From Chlamydomonas sphaeroides (Eukaryota; Chlorophyta; Chlorophyceae; Chlamydomonadales; Chlamydomonadaceae), in the NCBI GenBank assembly GCA_001662425.1, contig BDDC01000652.1:1-50248 (forward strand): a stretch of DNA of 50,248 nucleotides. The letters are read 5' to 3'. Positions 21,326 to 32,583 of the stretch are shown piece by piece. Both the position numbers and the translations under genes were made by a program. Position 1 is the stretch's first letter. Each line of letters starts with the position of its first letter. The notes under the pieces are model-generated. The model searched no databases and was not told the DNA's origin. It was given only the letters and a program-made list of their open reading frames with translations.

Positions 21326-24295
21326 TCACAGCTCGGCGCCGTGGTCGCGCATGGAGCGGCGGCCCGAGCCCACTGCCGGCAGCACGTTGGCCGCAAACTG
21401 GCCCTCGTAGTTGCCTGCGCGGGCAGCAGGCGGGGAGGAGGGGGCGCAGGCTGAGGCTGGGCCGCGGCCGCAACGGCGGCTGTGCGGACACGAGCCGCAG
21501 TAGCGGAGGCAGAGGCCCAAGGCGCCTGCGCGCGCTCGGCCTGGCGCGTGCCGCCTTGCACCGTGGCGTACCCTGGCCCCCTCCCCGAACCCGGCACGTG
21601 TGCTCCCCGGCACCGCCTCTCCACCTGCTGTGCCCCCCGCCCAGCCACAGCGGCCCCCGCTCACCCGGCAGCCAGTACATGCACACGTACAGCTTGCCCG
21701 CCCACTGGCCGCCCGCGTAGGAGACTCCGTCGGGGCACACGCCCACCGCGCAGCCCAGCATGTAGGTGCGGCCCCACACCAGCTGGCTGAACTGGCCGGT
21801 GGAGGGGCTGAACTGCGGGACGGAGGGCGGAGGGGCAGGGGCAGGGAGGAGAGGGAGGGGCAGGAAGGGGATGGAGCGTGCGACGCAAGGGTGGGTGCCC
21901 GAGTGGGTGGGCGCTCTGGCCCTGTAGGGAGGAGGGCTGCGGGTCCCTCGGCCGTCCCCACCCCCCCCGGCTGCCTGCTGCCCGCTGCAAGCTGGCTCAC
22001 CCCCGGGTTGTTAAAGTCGTACTTGTCCACCTCTGAGTACCTGCGCCGGGGGGCAGGGGAGGGGGAGACGTGTGAGCGGTGTGCGGTGTGCGGAGGGTGC
22101 TGTGATGGCGGGCGGCCCGGGCGGGGCGCAGGGGGTCCCAAGACACGTGGGCAGGCATGGAGCAGGAGGTGGTGCTATACACTGGGACCATGCGCAACCG
22201 GGCGCCCGGGCGCTAGGCAAGCGCACGCCGCGGCACGCGCCACGAGCGCCCGCCATGCTCTCCGTGCTGCTGACCCAGGCCGTGCCCCTACCCCTCCTGG
22301 CCCCCCTTGGCAGCGCCCCTGCGCTTCTGGCCCTTCTTTATAGACCCTCCGCGCCCCGACCCACCAGCCGTCGATGGCTGCGGTGATGGAGGGGTGGCCC
22401 AGCGCCAGGTTCTCGCCGTAGGGGCTCTGGCTGTGCTCAAACCTGCGCGGGCAGACCGTGGGGCAGGGCGGCGGGCACAGCAGCATGGGACCAGGGGCCG
22501 CCCTGCACGAGGCAGCACCGCCGCGCGGAAGCCCAACAGCGCCGGGCGGGTCCCTCGCGGCGCACCGCAGCAGCCTAGGGCCCTCGACCCCCCCCCCCAA
22601 CCCCCCACCAGCAGTTGTCGGCCCAGTCCTGCGCCTCCTTCTGCAGCCGCGTGCTCCACGTCAGCGCAGACACCTGCGCACAGCCGCAGCAGCAGCAGCA
22701 GGCAGCGGTCGGTGGCGGTCGGTGGCAGTCGGTGGCGGTCGGTGGCGGTCGGTGGCGGTCGGTGGCGGTGCGGCGCGGCGGCAGGCGACGCCCCCGCCGG
22801 CACAGCAGGAGGTTCCGGGGCGTCGCGGGTGCCGTGCTGCCGCGCCCACCGCCCCTTCCTGACCCCATGCTGCCTGCTGCACGCCCTCCCGCTCGCCCCT
22901 CCGCCTGCTGCCCGCCCTGCGCCCCGCACCTGGTGCCTCGCCCGGTACATGTTGTGCCGGGCCAGCGTGACGTCCACGTCCACGTACCTGGGCACGGCGG
23001 CAGAAGGAGCAGGAGCGGGGGCAGGGGCAAGGGTTCGGGCGCAGAAGGCAGGCTGTCGTAGGGCACGTGAGCAGCAGGCGCAGGAGATGTGCGCGGGCTG
23101 GTGGGGCCGGTGGGCAGCTAGCTGTGCGAGAGGCCAGTGCCCCCCCACCCTGTGATGGGCACTGGCGCTGCCCCCGGGCCACCCCGGCCCTGGGCCCCGT
23201 GCGCCGCCGGAGCGCTCACCAGGGGCTGGACGGGTCGGAGGGGTTGTTGGACTGCTCGGTCCGCACCGGCGGCGGCGGCGAGCGGGAGGAGCCCGACGGC
23301 GGCGGTGGGCGCCTGACGGTGATCACCGGCGGCGGCGGCGCGCGCGGTGCGCGTGGCGGGGGCGGCGGCGAGCGAGCCGGCCGCGGGGATGGCGGTGGCG
23401 GCCTCGCGCGCGGCGGCGGCGGTCGCGCGCGAGGGGAGGACGGCGGCGGCGGTGGCGGCGGCGGGGGAGGCGGGGGAGGAGAAGGTGACGCCCTGCGCAC
23501 TGGCGGCGGCGGGCGTTGCCGGGGCGGCGGCCGCGCGCGGGGCGGCGGCGGCGAGGGATCTTCCTCTGGCGGCGGCGGCGGTGGTGGCGGCGGCGGCGGT
23601 GGGCTGGTCGGAGGTGGGGGTGGCCGACGCCTGACAGGCGCTCGTCTCGGTGGCGGGGACAGGCTCTGCACGGGGGGCGGCGGGGAAGGCGGCGGCGGCG
23701 GCGGTGTCCGCGGCGGTGGGGGAGGGGGGTGCTTGGGCGGCGGCGGCGACTGCGAGGACCTCTTCGGCGGAGGCGGCGACGGCGGCGGCGACGGACTGGG
23801 CGGCGACGGCCGCGCCCGGTTCCCACCGCCGCTGCGTGGCGGCGGCGGCGACCGCCACCAGTCCTCGTACGGCGGCGGCGCCTCGTCCTCGTCGCCGCCA
23901 CCCGACGGCGGCGCCAACGGCTGGCCCTCGCGGCGCCGCGGCGGCCGCGGCGGCGGCGACGGCGACGGCACGGTGGCGAGCAGGCACACGGTGCAGCCCT
24001 CGGGGATCTTCTGTTCGCACTCGATGCCCGGGTTGTACGTCTCCAGGTCCTCCATCGTCATGTTGTACATGCGCGCCACGCGGCGGCAGAACATGTTGTG
24101 CGACATCTGGGTCAGGCTGGTGCAGGAGGCCAGGTAGGCGGGGCACACGGACGAGACCTGGGCCGAGGCCGGCGCGGCTGCGAGCAGCGCGGCGGCCGCC
24201 AGCAGCGGCAGCAGCGCCGCGAGCGGGAGCGCGCGCTGTGCGACCGCGGCCGCGTATGGCCGCCGGGCGTCGTGCGGCGGCGGCGGCGGCGTCAT
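21326..24295 (-). CDS. Secreted LysM / proline-rich / CAP (PR-1-like) protein
   Basis: Seven in-phase exons: 23220-24295, 22930-22987, 22609-22673, 22365-22442, 22001-22040, 21665-21812, 21326-21414, giving 517 aa. A hydrophobic Ala/Leu signal sequence ends near residue 46 (APASAQ). Residues 59-106 resemble a LysM fold (RRVARMYNMTMEDLETYNPG), with six cysteines at 51-104. Residues about 110-345 are Pro/Ser/Arg-rich with long Ser-Pro and poly-Pro runs, like algal hydroxyproline-rich wall glycoproteins. Residues 359-517 are a CAP domain: LARHNMYRARH, FEHSQSPYGENLALG, WYSEVDKYDF, GQFSQLVWGRTYMLGCAV and VCMYWLPGNYEGQ. Of the usual CAP cavity tetrad, His403, Glu410 and Glu429 are present, but the His of GHYTQ is Gln446. 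LysM binds N-acetylglucosamine polymers in other proteins, so a wall or extracellular-matrix role, or microbe contact, is a reasonable inference. Confidence 0.88.
22707..22769. repeat. 10-bp minisatellite in CAP-gene intron
   Basis: About six copies of CGGTCGGTGG, one with a single A change, lie in the intron between CAP-gene exons 2 and 3 (22674-22929). Confidence 0.9.
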
Positions 24296-25310
24296 GGCCG
24301 TAAGGCGCGGGCTGCTAGGTGGGGGAGAGCCTGGGGTAGGGTGCGGGGTAGGTGGGTGGGTAGGTGGCGTGGAAGAGCGAGAGGGGGCAGGTGTCGCAGG
24401 CGCAGACCCCTAGGGCTTCCCTGACTGACTGGCTCGCCCCTCTCCAAGCCGCCTTCAGCACCAGTCGCCAAGATACAGCGACGAGCTGTAGCTGTAGTTA
24501 TTGTGCTATGCGGCGCAGTCGCCGAGCGCTCAGGACAAGGAGGATGGCTCCTGCAATGACGCCGGCGCGCTATAGTTAAGCACGGGCCTGATCGGTTGTC
24601 GCTGGACTTAACAATCACAAGCTTAAGGCTGCTCTGGTCGTCGCGCTGTGCAACAAGGCTTGTGATGCGCCCGGCATGCGCGCATGTGCGCTGCGCTGCA
24701 CCGCAGTCCAGGTGCAAAGCTGTCCGTTACCAGACAATGAAAAGCTGCAACCGGAAGCGTACCGCACCTTAACACGCGAGTCTATTCGCGTCGCGTAACG
24801 CGCAGGAGCAACAACGCAGCAGTGCGAATAGGCAAGTGAAACTACGAAAACGACAGCAGATATTGCTGTGTTAGCGCATGGAACCGCCGGAGTGGTGGGC
24901 GCAACCAAGCTCTGCAAGGCCCCTGCCTTCAAGCTTGGCTGCATGTCTGTAGTACCTCTCCGGCACCTCCAGCATCTGCAAGACCACATTACACATCCAC
25001 AAAGCTTTAAAGCGTGCACCTGACGAGCTTGCGTGCCCGTGGGTCGCAACGCGAACCTGGTCACACCGGACGCACGACGAGTTAGGATTGGGTTCAACAC
25101 GGCAGGCAAACAGCGCAGAGCATGCATTGCCAACGCGCTCGCCATGCTGCGCAGACTCGTGTCGTCAAACCAGCCGGGCCGCCTACACGCAGCGTGCCCA
25201 GCCACGGCACCACTCTCAGGCATTCTCATCGTCACGCTGCAACACACGGCCTGCACGGCGCCCGCCTGCTCGCACGCCCGCCTGCTCGCATGCATCAAGA
25301 AGAACCCGCC
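24296..25310. other. Intergenic: CAP-gene promoter and phosphatase 3' region
   Basis: About 1 kb between two leftward genes, with lower GC than its neighbours from about 24470 to 25100. No coding signal seen. Contains a minus-strand TGTAA listed separately. Confidence 0.5.
24989..24993 (-). terminator. Candidate TGTAA polyadenylation signal
   Basis: TGTAA on the minus strand, about 320 bases past the stop of the histidine-phosphatase gene. This pentamer is the usual poly(A) signal of chlorophycean algae. Chance occurrence cannot be excluded. Confidence 0.4.
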
Positions 25311-26740
25311 TCAGTGGCCCTCCACCGCGTGCGCCCCACCAGCAAAGTGCCAGGCGTCGGGACGGCTGCTGCCGGCCGCGGCGCCCTCCTCGCTGTCGTC
25401 GCTCATCACCACCGTCCGCATCTCGCAGTTCTGGAGGCCAGGGCAAAGGAGCGGGCATCAGGCAGCAGACCCGGGAGAGCGCAGGCACGGACAGCGGACA
25501 GGCCGGGGCGGGGGCGAGGAGGGGGCAGGCAGGGTGGGGACGCAAGCGACACGTGGACAGCGAGGTGCCCCGTGGCCGCTGGTTCTGGAAGCCGCCTTTG
25601 CCCGCGCGCATTGCGACGAGGAGCAAGCACGCAGCAGGGACAGAGACCTGGTGCGAGGTGGGCTCTGCCGCGCCCTCGCCCCCAACCACGGACGACCCAA
25701 TCCTCCGCCAGCCCTCGCGCACCCCTCTCGCACCCCCCGGCCGGCCCTTCCCCTGCCCTCGCCGCCCCCCACCTCACCTCGTACCACTTGTGCAGCTCGC
25801 CCTGCGAAGCCTCGCCACCGCCGTGGCCGAAGCAGGAGAGCGTGAAGTGCAGGAAGGACGAGTGCGTGACCACCGCAATGTGCGGCTCGGGCCGCGCCAT
25901 GAGCCACTTGAGGAAGGCCAGCCCGCGGCGGCGGATCTCGTCCTTGGTCTCGCGGTGCTCCAGCGTCCACAGCACGTCGGCGTCGGGCGACACCAGCGAA
26001 AAGTCCACGCCGGGGAACCTGGCGCATCGCATGGGGCAAGGGGAAGAGGCCGTGGGTGGTCCAGGCAGGAAGTTCGTCAGGACGCAGATGAGGCCACGCT
26101 GGTTTGGTGGTCCATCCCGCTGAGCAGTGCAACCCGTGGGGGAAAGCCGGGGCTGGGCCCTTGCAGTCGGCGGCTCCGCCGGGGGAAGCAGGCAGGCAGG
26201 CGCGCGCTTCGGCCCGTTGCGCCCCCAGGACCCCTCCGTCGGGGGCACTGTCGCCCCCCGCGCACCGCTGCTTGTACGTGCTGACGGCGCTGCGCCGGTC
26301 GCAGGGGTGCACGCCAATGTGCTCCTGCGGCCAAGGCGGGCAGGCAGCGTGGGCGCCCAAGGGGCACAGCTTGGGTCCAGGGCCCGCCAACACCCACGCA
26401 CACGGCCCCGCAGCCCAACCCAACGCACCCTAGCAGCTAGCGTACACGGCGAGGTCAGCTCCCCTGGCTGCTTATCGCCCCCCAGCACGCAAGCCCAGCC
26501 GCCAGCCCAGCCGCCAGCCCGCGGCCTCCCGAGTCCCGACCGCGCTGACCCACATGGCGCCTTCCCCCCCCCCCCGCGCACTGCAGCGCAGCTCACCCGG
26601 CACAGCTCGTGTGCGATGAAGGGCGGGCAGCCCGCCGCCGACACCGCGGCGTGCGCCGACCGCCGGCCCTCCTCCGCCTGCTGCGCCACCATCAGCAGCG
26701 GGCCCCCGGGGGCAGCATGCCCGGCCCCATTGCCGTTGCT

Positions 26741-26785
<45 letters not shown>

Positions 26786-27976
26786 TGCTGCTGCGTCAGT
26801 GTGCGGCCCCAGGTTGCCAAAGGCCGCCACCGCGGTCTCCAGCGCGCGCTGCGGCGAGGGCGCGCCAAGGAGCAGGCGCACTCCGTGGCGCGTGCGCCGA
26901 GGGCGGTGAATGGAGAGCAGCTATGCTCCGCAACCCCAACCCGGCCGCGTCACCCAACATGTAGCCACGGCAGCATGCGAGCAGCTATGCCTGAGCCCAC
27001 ACGGCCACGTAGCAGCAGCCCCTGCAGCCAGTGCAGGCCGGCGGCCCCACCTGCAGCGGCGCCACCACCACCAGGTCCACGGGCAGGCGGCAGGCGGCCA
27101 CGTGGCGGCCTGCGGGGCGGCAGGGGGCCGGGGGAGCCAGGGCGTGTCATGGGTCGGCCAAGCCGGTGGCGCCGCAGCCCCAGCACACGCCGTGGAGCTC
27201 CATGGATGCATGAAGGGTGCATGGAGGGTGCATGAAGGGTGTATTCAGGAATAGTAACAGAGAGTAACACGCCTCGAGTGGTGTGTGTGTGTGCACCAGC
27301 CCCAGGCCGCAGGGCGCCCAGCCAGCAGCCGCCTGCCGCCATGTGACACCAGCGCCGCCCCCTCGCAGCCCCATGCCCTGTGCGCCCGCTTGCCTAGCTG
27401 CTCGGCCTGCCGCCAGCCGAGCTCTGTGAGGTGCGCGTCCGCGTAGGCCTCCAGCTTGTAGTTGTCGTGGTTTATGTGGCCTGGTGGGGGAGGGAGGGGG
27501 AAGGGAGGGGGAGCCTACGTGCTGAGCGGCTGCTGACCTCAGCGGGGCGGAGTTGCTGACAGGGCGCCCCTGGCCACCCTCGGTGGTCATGACTGGTGAG
27601 ACCTTGGCCGCCACTGTTTGCGGGATTGTGAGGCCCGGCGGCTGGGAACTGTGGGGATGGCGTAGCCTGTGAGGCGCGGGCGCTCTGGTGCGGCCCTGGG
27701 GCCTCACGCACCGGGCTCCTGCTTGCCACACCCCTGCGCACCTGCCACGTTGTGGAAGCCCTGCCCGTGGCGGACAAAGTGGATGGTCTTGGTGTAGCGG
27801 TGCGGCAGCAGCGTGATGCGGGGGCACACGGACCTGGTGCGGGTGACGGGTGTGCGGGGCGGCGCGAGGGGCAACCGTGGGGTGTTGCACGGCGGCGGTC
27901 CGCGCAATGACCCGTCCTCGCACCGCTTCAGCGTCTCGGCATCCTCCGGGTCTGCAACTTTGTCAGTGGGAGGCAT
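25311..27976 (-). CDS. Histidine phosphatase superfamily (phosphoglycerate-mutase-like) protein
   Basis: Eight in-phase exons: 27924-27976, 27742-27833, 27394-27480, 27051-27109, 26597-26848, 26266-26324, 25778-26018, 25311-25430, giving 320 aa. Catalytic His40 is in HFVRHGQGFHN, the Arg of the second motif is in VVVAPLQRALETA (Arg98), GVHPCDRRS follows Glu182, and the second catalytic His253 is in VVTHSSFLH. This order, and GVHPCDRR in particular, match plant proteins annotated as phosphoglycerate-mutase-like, whose substrates are mostly unknown. No clear transit peptide is seen, so cytosolic action is likely. Residues 119 to about 137 are an Asn-Gly run encoded by a hexanucleotide microsatellite, inserted in a loop. 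The third intron appears to use a GC donor (27393-27392): the only GT sites nearby break the frame, while the GC site gives EQLGRHVAACRLPVDLVVV. Phosphatase rather than mutase activity is an inference. Confidence 0.9.
26731..26786. repeat. Hexanucleotide microsatellite coding Asn-Gly repeats
   Basis: About nine copies of CCGTTG (one variant) lie inside exon 5 of the histidine-phosphatase gene and encode alternating Asn and Gly. Length is in whole codons, so copy-number change would keep the frame. Confidence 0.9.
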
Positions 27977-28355
27977 TGTGTCCTCGGCGGCAGCGGAATG
28001 CGAAGACAATATCTGCTGGTGTATGTAAGGCGGATGGCCTGAGCGCCGATCGTGACGACTGTCGGTGCGCGCAGCAGCTAAGCGAGGTACAGAGCTCAGC
28101 GCTGATAAGATAGGTTGTGCAAAGTTCGCTGGCTGGACCCTAGACTTAAGCAGCCCGAGCATCCAGGCGGTAGCAAGAGACTTCGTCTTGTGCGTTTCGC
28201 GCGCCGCTCGCTTTGTGTCCACGCCAATTGCAACAGGAACTGGCCAATCTCGGGTTCCAAAAGCCAGCACCAAGGGCCGTACATGCTCGCCGTACACGCC
28301 ACATTCCCTCAGGTCAGGCCACACCCGTCACCCCTGCGCCGGGGTTCCGCCGATT

Positions 28356-28360
28356 TTACA
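28356..28360 (-). terminator. Candidate TGTAA polyadenylation signal
   Basis: Minus-strand TGTAA about 370 bases past the aldo/keto reductase stop. It fits algal poly(A) usage, but the placement is unproven. Confidence 0.35.
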
Positions 28361-28527
28361 GTCATTCTGGCGCCTGACCTCCAGTCAAGCCCAACGTTGG
28401 ATTATGGTGCATGCCTCTGTGCTGTGCTCTTACTCCTTGCGTACCGGTATGCCGCTACGGCGGAGCCAGGCCTGACGCCTCAGACCCTAACCCACATCCT
28501 CCACATCCTGAGCTACGTCCACCGCGC

Positions 28528-28636
28528 TCGAGCTCCAATAACCCGAGCTCCAAGATCGAGACCCGAGCTCCAGAACACGAGCTCCAAGAACATGAGCTCC
28601 AAGATCGAGACCCGAGCTCCAAGTCCGACCTCCAAG
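28528..28636. repeat. GAGCTCC-rich imperfect repeat cluster
   Basis: At least seven CGAGCTCC-like units. A 28-base string starting GAGCTCCAAGATCGAGACC occurs at 28545-28572 and again at 28594-28621, 49 bases apart. Located just past the aldo/keto reductase stop codon. Confidence 0.85.
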
Positions 28637-28730
28637 AACCCTGCCTGCCTGCCCCTGCCCTGCTTGCCCCCTCCAACCTACCCTGCCTTCCTGTCCCCTT
28701 CCCCTTCCCCGGCCCCACCGCCAACCCCCC

Positions 28731-31700
28731 TCAGTTCCCGCGCTCGAACGAGTAGGTGTCCCCCTTCGGCCCGCTGGCCCGCTCCAGCACCTGCCCGATG
28801 GCGGCCAGGTCCTGCGCGTCCAGGCTGAAGGACGTGGCGCGCAGGTTGTCGGCGATGTGGGAGGTGCCGCGCAGGCCCACGATGGGGTGCACCGTGGCGC
28901 CGTCGCCCGCCTGCATCACCCAGCTGGCGGAGAGGCAGGGGGAAGGGAAGGGCGAGGCGGTGGGGCGGACGGGCAGGGGGCGGGTTACTGGTGGTTGGTG
29001 GGGCTCCCAGGACGAGGCCGCTGGCTCTAGGCTGCCGAACCGCTGCACCAGCGCGGCGCTAGCCGGGGGCGGGCGGGGGCGGGGGGGTCCAGACCCTGGG
29101 CCGCGCTGCACGGCTGCTGTGCTAGGCCTGGGGAGGCCGGTGGCTGGGAGGTGGGCGCACGCTGGGGTAGGGCAGGCAGGGAGGTGCAGCGGCCTCGCTG
29201 CCTCGCTGCCTGCCTCACCGCAGCGACACGTTGGCGATGCTGACGCCGTGCTTGTCGGCCACCTTCTTGAGCACAGCCAGCAGCTCGCGCCACAGCTCCT
29301 GCCCGCCAAACTGCTTGGCCACGTTCCTGCGCGGCAGCGCAGCGGGCAGCAGGCGAGGGGCGGCGGCGGTGGAGGGCGGCGGCGGAGGGCGGCGGCGGAG
29401 GGCGGCGGCGGAGGGCGGCGGCGGAGGGCGGCGTGATGGGGCTGTGCAGTCGCAGCTGGTGCCGTGCCTCGGCCAGGGAGCCACCACAGACAGCAGGGGC
29501 ACACAGGGCCCCGAAGGCCGCACAGACGGCTAGGGCAGGGCTCGCACGGGCACTTCCGCGGTGCTCACCAGTACATCTTGAGCGAGGAGGTGTTGAGGTC
29601 GACAGGGGTGTACTTGGGCTTGCCGAAGAGGCCCTGGGGCGGGGCAGGCGGTGCCATGTACCCGAATGTCTGCGCCATCGTGCAGGACCTCATTCGGACC
29701 ACGCCTCCAAGCAGGCGAGGTCCCTTGCGCTGAGTGCCGAGCGTTTTGGCTACATGCCTTACGGCTTGGGACAACTGCAAATGTACAAAAGTCTGCCCCG
29801 CCCCGGCCCCACCTGCTTGGGCTCCTCGTAGTACTTGTCGGACAGCAGGCCGCCGCCCACACTGCGGGGCGGAATACAGCGACACACAGAGGACTGTCAA
29901 GCAAGATCGAGCAGTAACATGAAGTGAGATAGATAGATGAGTCACAGCAGGTGAAGGAAAGGGGGAGGTGTGTCTGCTCATAAGCTTGCCCATGGGGGCG
30001 CGTGCAGAGCACCGCTAGCTGCAGGCCGCCATGTGGCCCCGCAGCCGCAGCCCTGCTAGGCTGCCAACGCGCCCTCTCCGCCGTGTTTGTTGGGGCGCTA
30101 CCCGGCCCTCAGCGCGCCCACGCTGCGGCGCTGCGCGGTTCCTGCCGTACGCCGCGCCGGCGCCCGGCGCCTGCCGTACGCCGCACTGTGCCGTACCTGC
30201 CGTACGTGAAGAGCTTGATGCCGCGCTGCTGGCAGTACTGCAGCATGCCGTTGAGCGGCCGCCGGTCCAGCAGCGAAAACTGGACCTGCGGGGGAATGAG
30301 GATGAGGGTAACATCCGCGGAGGATTGGGGTTGGGGGTCAGGGCACGCGCGGTGGGGCGCGGGTCAGGGCCGTGGGTCAGAGCCCAGGGGAGCTGTATGT
30401 CGGTGGGGATATCAGAGCCGCGCTGCGGCACTTGGGTGCTGGGCCCTCGCAGTGCACGCGGGCCCCCTCGCGCCCCCTTCCTCCCCTGTCCGCACCTGGT
30501 TGACCGCCACGTCCACGCCCGCATCCACGATCTTAGCGAGCGCGGCCGTGTCCATGTTGGTGGTGCCCACGTAGCGGATGAGGCCGCGGGACTGCAGGTC
30601 GGCCTGCGGGCAAAAAGAGGCGGGGGCCGGGTGGGTGGGTGTACAGTTGGAGGCAGTAAGCACGGACGCGAACAGAGTCGAAAGGGGGAGGGTCAACACG
30701 GCGTCAGGGCCCACGGTAGCGGCGCGGCGAGGTCGTCAGGCGGCCCAGCACCCAACAACCACGACCAGGGGCAGGGGCCACATCGGCGCAAGACTTGCCC
30801 CCGACGCTGGGCCAAGCAGCGGCGCAGCCCCTCCGCCGGAGACATGCATGCCGCACCCGCCCCTAGTTCTTTCCTTGCGCCCTCCCGCCCCCTAGCGCCG
30901 CCGCCCCGCAGCCGCCCCGGCCCCACCAGCGCCAGCGCCGCGTCCGTCATGCCGGGGATGTTGTAGTCCCACCAGTGCATCTGCACCAGGTCCAGCTGCT
31001 CCACCTGGGGGTAGGGGCAGCGGGGGCAGGATGGGGAGGGGGTTGGGAGGGACTGGAGTATGGTGGGATGGGAGGTCGGGCGCATCACTGGGACAGGGAG
31101 GGCGGGACGGAGGGCGGGGCGTGGGGTTGGCGGCCAGGGCCAATGAGCGAGGAGGTGGCGCTGCAACCCGCGCCGGGAACACATTTAGTTGCTGCTAGGG
31201 CAGGGAAAGAGGGCCGGAGCGAGCGGTAGAGGTGCGGAGGGAGCGGGGACGACAGCAGGACTGCACTGGCAAGGGCACGCGGGCCATCCAGGTCCACCCG
31301 CCCAAACGAAAGCAACCCCAACCGCTGCCGATCCCGCCCCCCCCAACCCCGCCCCAACCCCGCCCCCCTGCCCCTGGCCCCACCTGCAGCTTGGCCATGG
31401 AGCGGCGGACAGCCGCCTCCACGGAGGCGGGCGTGGGGCGCTGCTGGAAGATGTTGGGCACGTACTTGGTGAACAGCTGGGGCCAGGAGGGGGAGAGCGC
31501 GGGGAGGGCACGGGGCAGGCGAAAAGGCCAGGACGGGGCAGGTGTCAGGTTTACGGTGGGCGGGGCTGCGTGGCGCAGGTGGGCACAGGGCCACCGCCGC
31601 CCCGGCAGCGGCCCCAGCCCGCACGCACCCAGCGCCCGAGCGCTGGCTAGGGGCCGCACGGTAGCCTCGCCCGCCTGAACCGCCGCTGCCCCGACCACCC

Positions 31701-32583
31701 GCCTCGCCCTGTATGAGGCACCACACACCTGCGCCCCCACACCCGTGCCCTACACCCCAGCCCAGCCCTGCCGTATCCCACAGCAGGGCGCCCGCAGCGC
31801 CCACCTGCACGGGCGCTCCCCCGGCGGCGGCGTGGGCCTTCTGGAACTGGCCCAGGATCTCCTCGCTAGGGCCGTAGATGTCGGCCGTGTCGTACGATGT
31901 CAGCCCCGCGGCGGCGTGCGCCTCCAGCTTGTTCTGTGGCCGGGCGGTGGGGCCGGGGTAATGGGGCCGGTGTGGGGGGAGGGGCGGGGAGGCGGCCGGG
32001 TTGACCGTGTGCGCTGCGGCTGCACCAGTCGCGATTCAGGCGGCAATGCCGCTTGGTTGGTCAGCCCATGGGGTCAGCCCAGGCCCTGTCTAGAGAGTGC
32101 ACGGGTGCAGGCCCGCCCGCGGGCCCGGGGCACCGTTCGTGGCTGCAACGTGCCGCGTGCGCAGCCGCAGCAGGCCTGGCACCCGGGACCTCGACGTTCC
32201 GCAGTCGGTCACCCTGCCTACCAAGATATCGTCATACACCTGTGAGCGCGGCAACATGGCACAGGGGTACGTGTAAGGCGTGGGGGCCTCGCGGCCACAC
32301 GGGTTCGGTGCCGTGGACCTTGCACCGCACGCGCCCGCCCCGCAAGCCTGCAGGCCCTGGGCCCCCAGCGCACCTCCCGTCCATGGCCGCCCGCCAGCTG
32401 CCAGCAGCCGTTGATCAGCGGCGCAAAGGTGAGGTCCCCCTTGCTGCCCTTGAAGGACGCGCGGGGCAGGGTGCTCGCAGGGGATGCCGACGCAGCGACG
32501 TGCAGGCGCGCGCCGCGGTGCGCGCCGCGAGCAACTGCACGCGACGCGCTGGGGCTGAACGCGGCGTGGCGTGTGAGCTGCAT
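28731..32583 (-). CDS. Aldo/keto reductase, predicted plastid
   Basis: NAD(P)H-dependent reductase of carbonyl compounds; substrate unknown. Eleven in-phase exons: 32374-32583, 32222-32239, 31805-31933, 31384-31476, 30927-31004, 30496-30603, 30197-30285, 29813-29861, 29569-29633, 29219-29326, 28731-28923, giving 379 aa. The first 37 or so residues (MQLTRHAAFSPSASRAVARG and on) are a basic Ser/Ala/Arg-rich transit-like peptide. The barrel shows the catalytic tetrad Asp91 and Tyr96 (SYDTADIYG), Lys123 (LFTKYVPN) and His160 (LVQMHWWDY). It continues with RGLIRYVGTTN, NQVQFSLLDRRP, KLFTYGSVGGGLLSD and HPIVGLRGTSHIADNL, the cofactor-binding end. Exon 2 is a micro-exon of 18 bases with proper AG and GT flanks. 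The gene is head-to-head with the small membrane-protein gene. Plastoglobule-associated reductases of plants are possible relatives. Confidence 0.93.
29371..29433. repeat. GGAGGGCGGCGGC repeat in reductase intron
   Basis: About five near-perfect copies of GGAGGGCGGCGGC lie in the intron between aldo/keto reductase exons 9 and 10. Confidence 0.8.

Larger units (their letters stand above)
27977..28730. other. Intergenic with GAGCTC-rich repeats
   Basis: Holds the promoter side of the phosphatase gene and the 3' side of the aldo/keto reductase gene. A minus-strand TGTAA lies at 28356-28360, and a GAGCTCC-rich repeat cluster at 28528-28636. No gene seen. Confidence 0.55.

Noticed and set aside
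20437..21648. 403-codon minus-strand frame
   Set aside because: It overlaps the last CAP-gene exon in another frame and is Arg/Ala-rich with no motif.
22707..22769. Possible CRISPR-like array
   Set aside because: Ten-base units are directly adjacent with no spacers, inside an intron of a nuclear gene. This is a minisatellite.
23067..24137. 356-codon plus-strand glycine-rich frame
   Set aside because: It is the reverse complement of the proline codons of the secreted CAP protein, so the poly-Gly is a mirror of poly-Pro. It has no signal or domain of its own.
27345..27394. Ending phosphatase exon 3 at the GT near 27346
   Set aside because: That donor puts exon 4 in a frame that destroys the conserved VDLVVVAPLQ motif.
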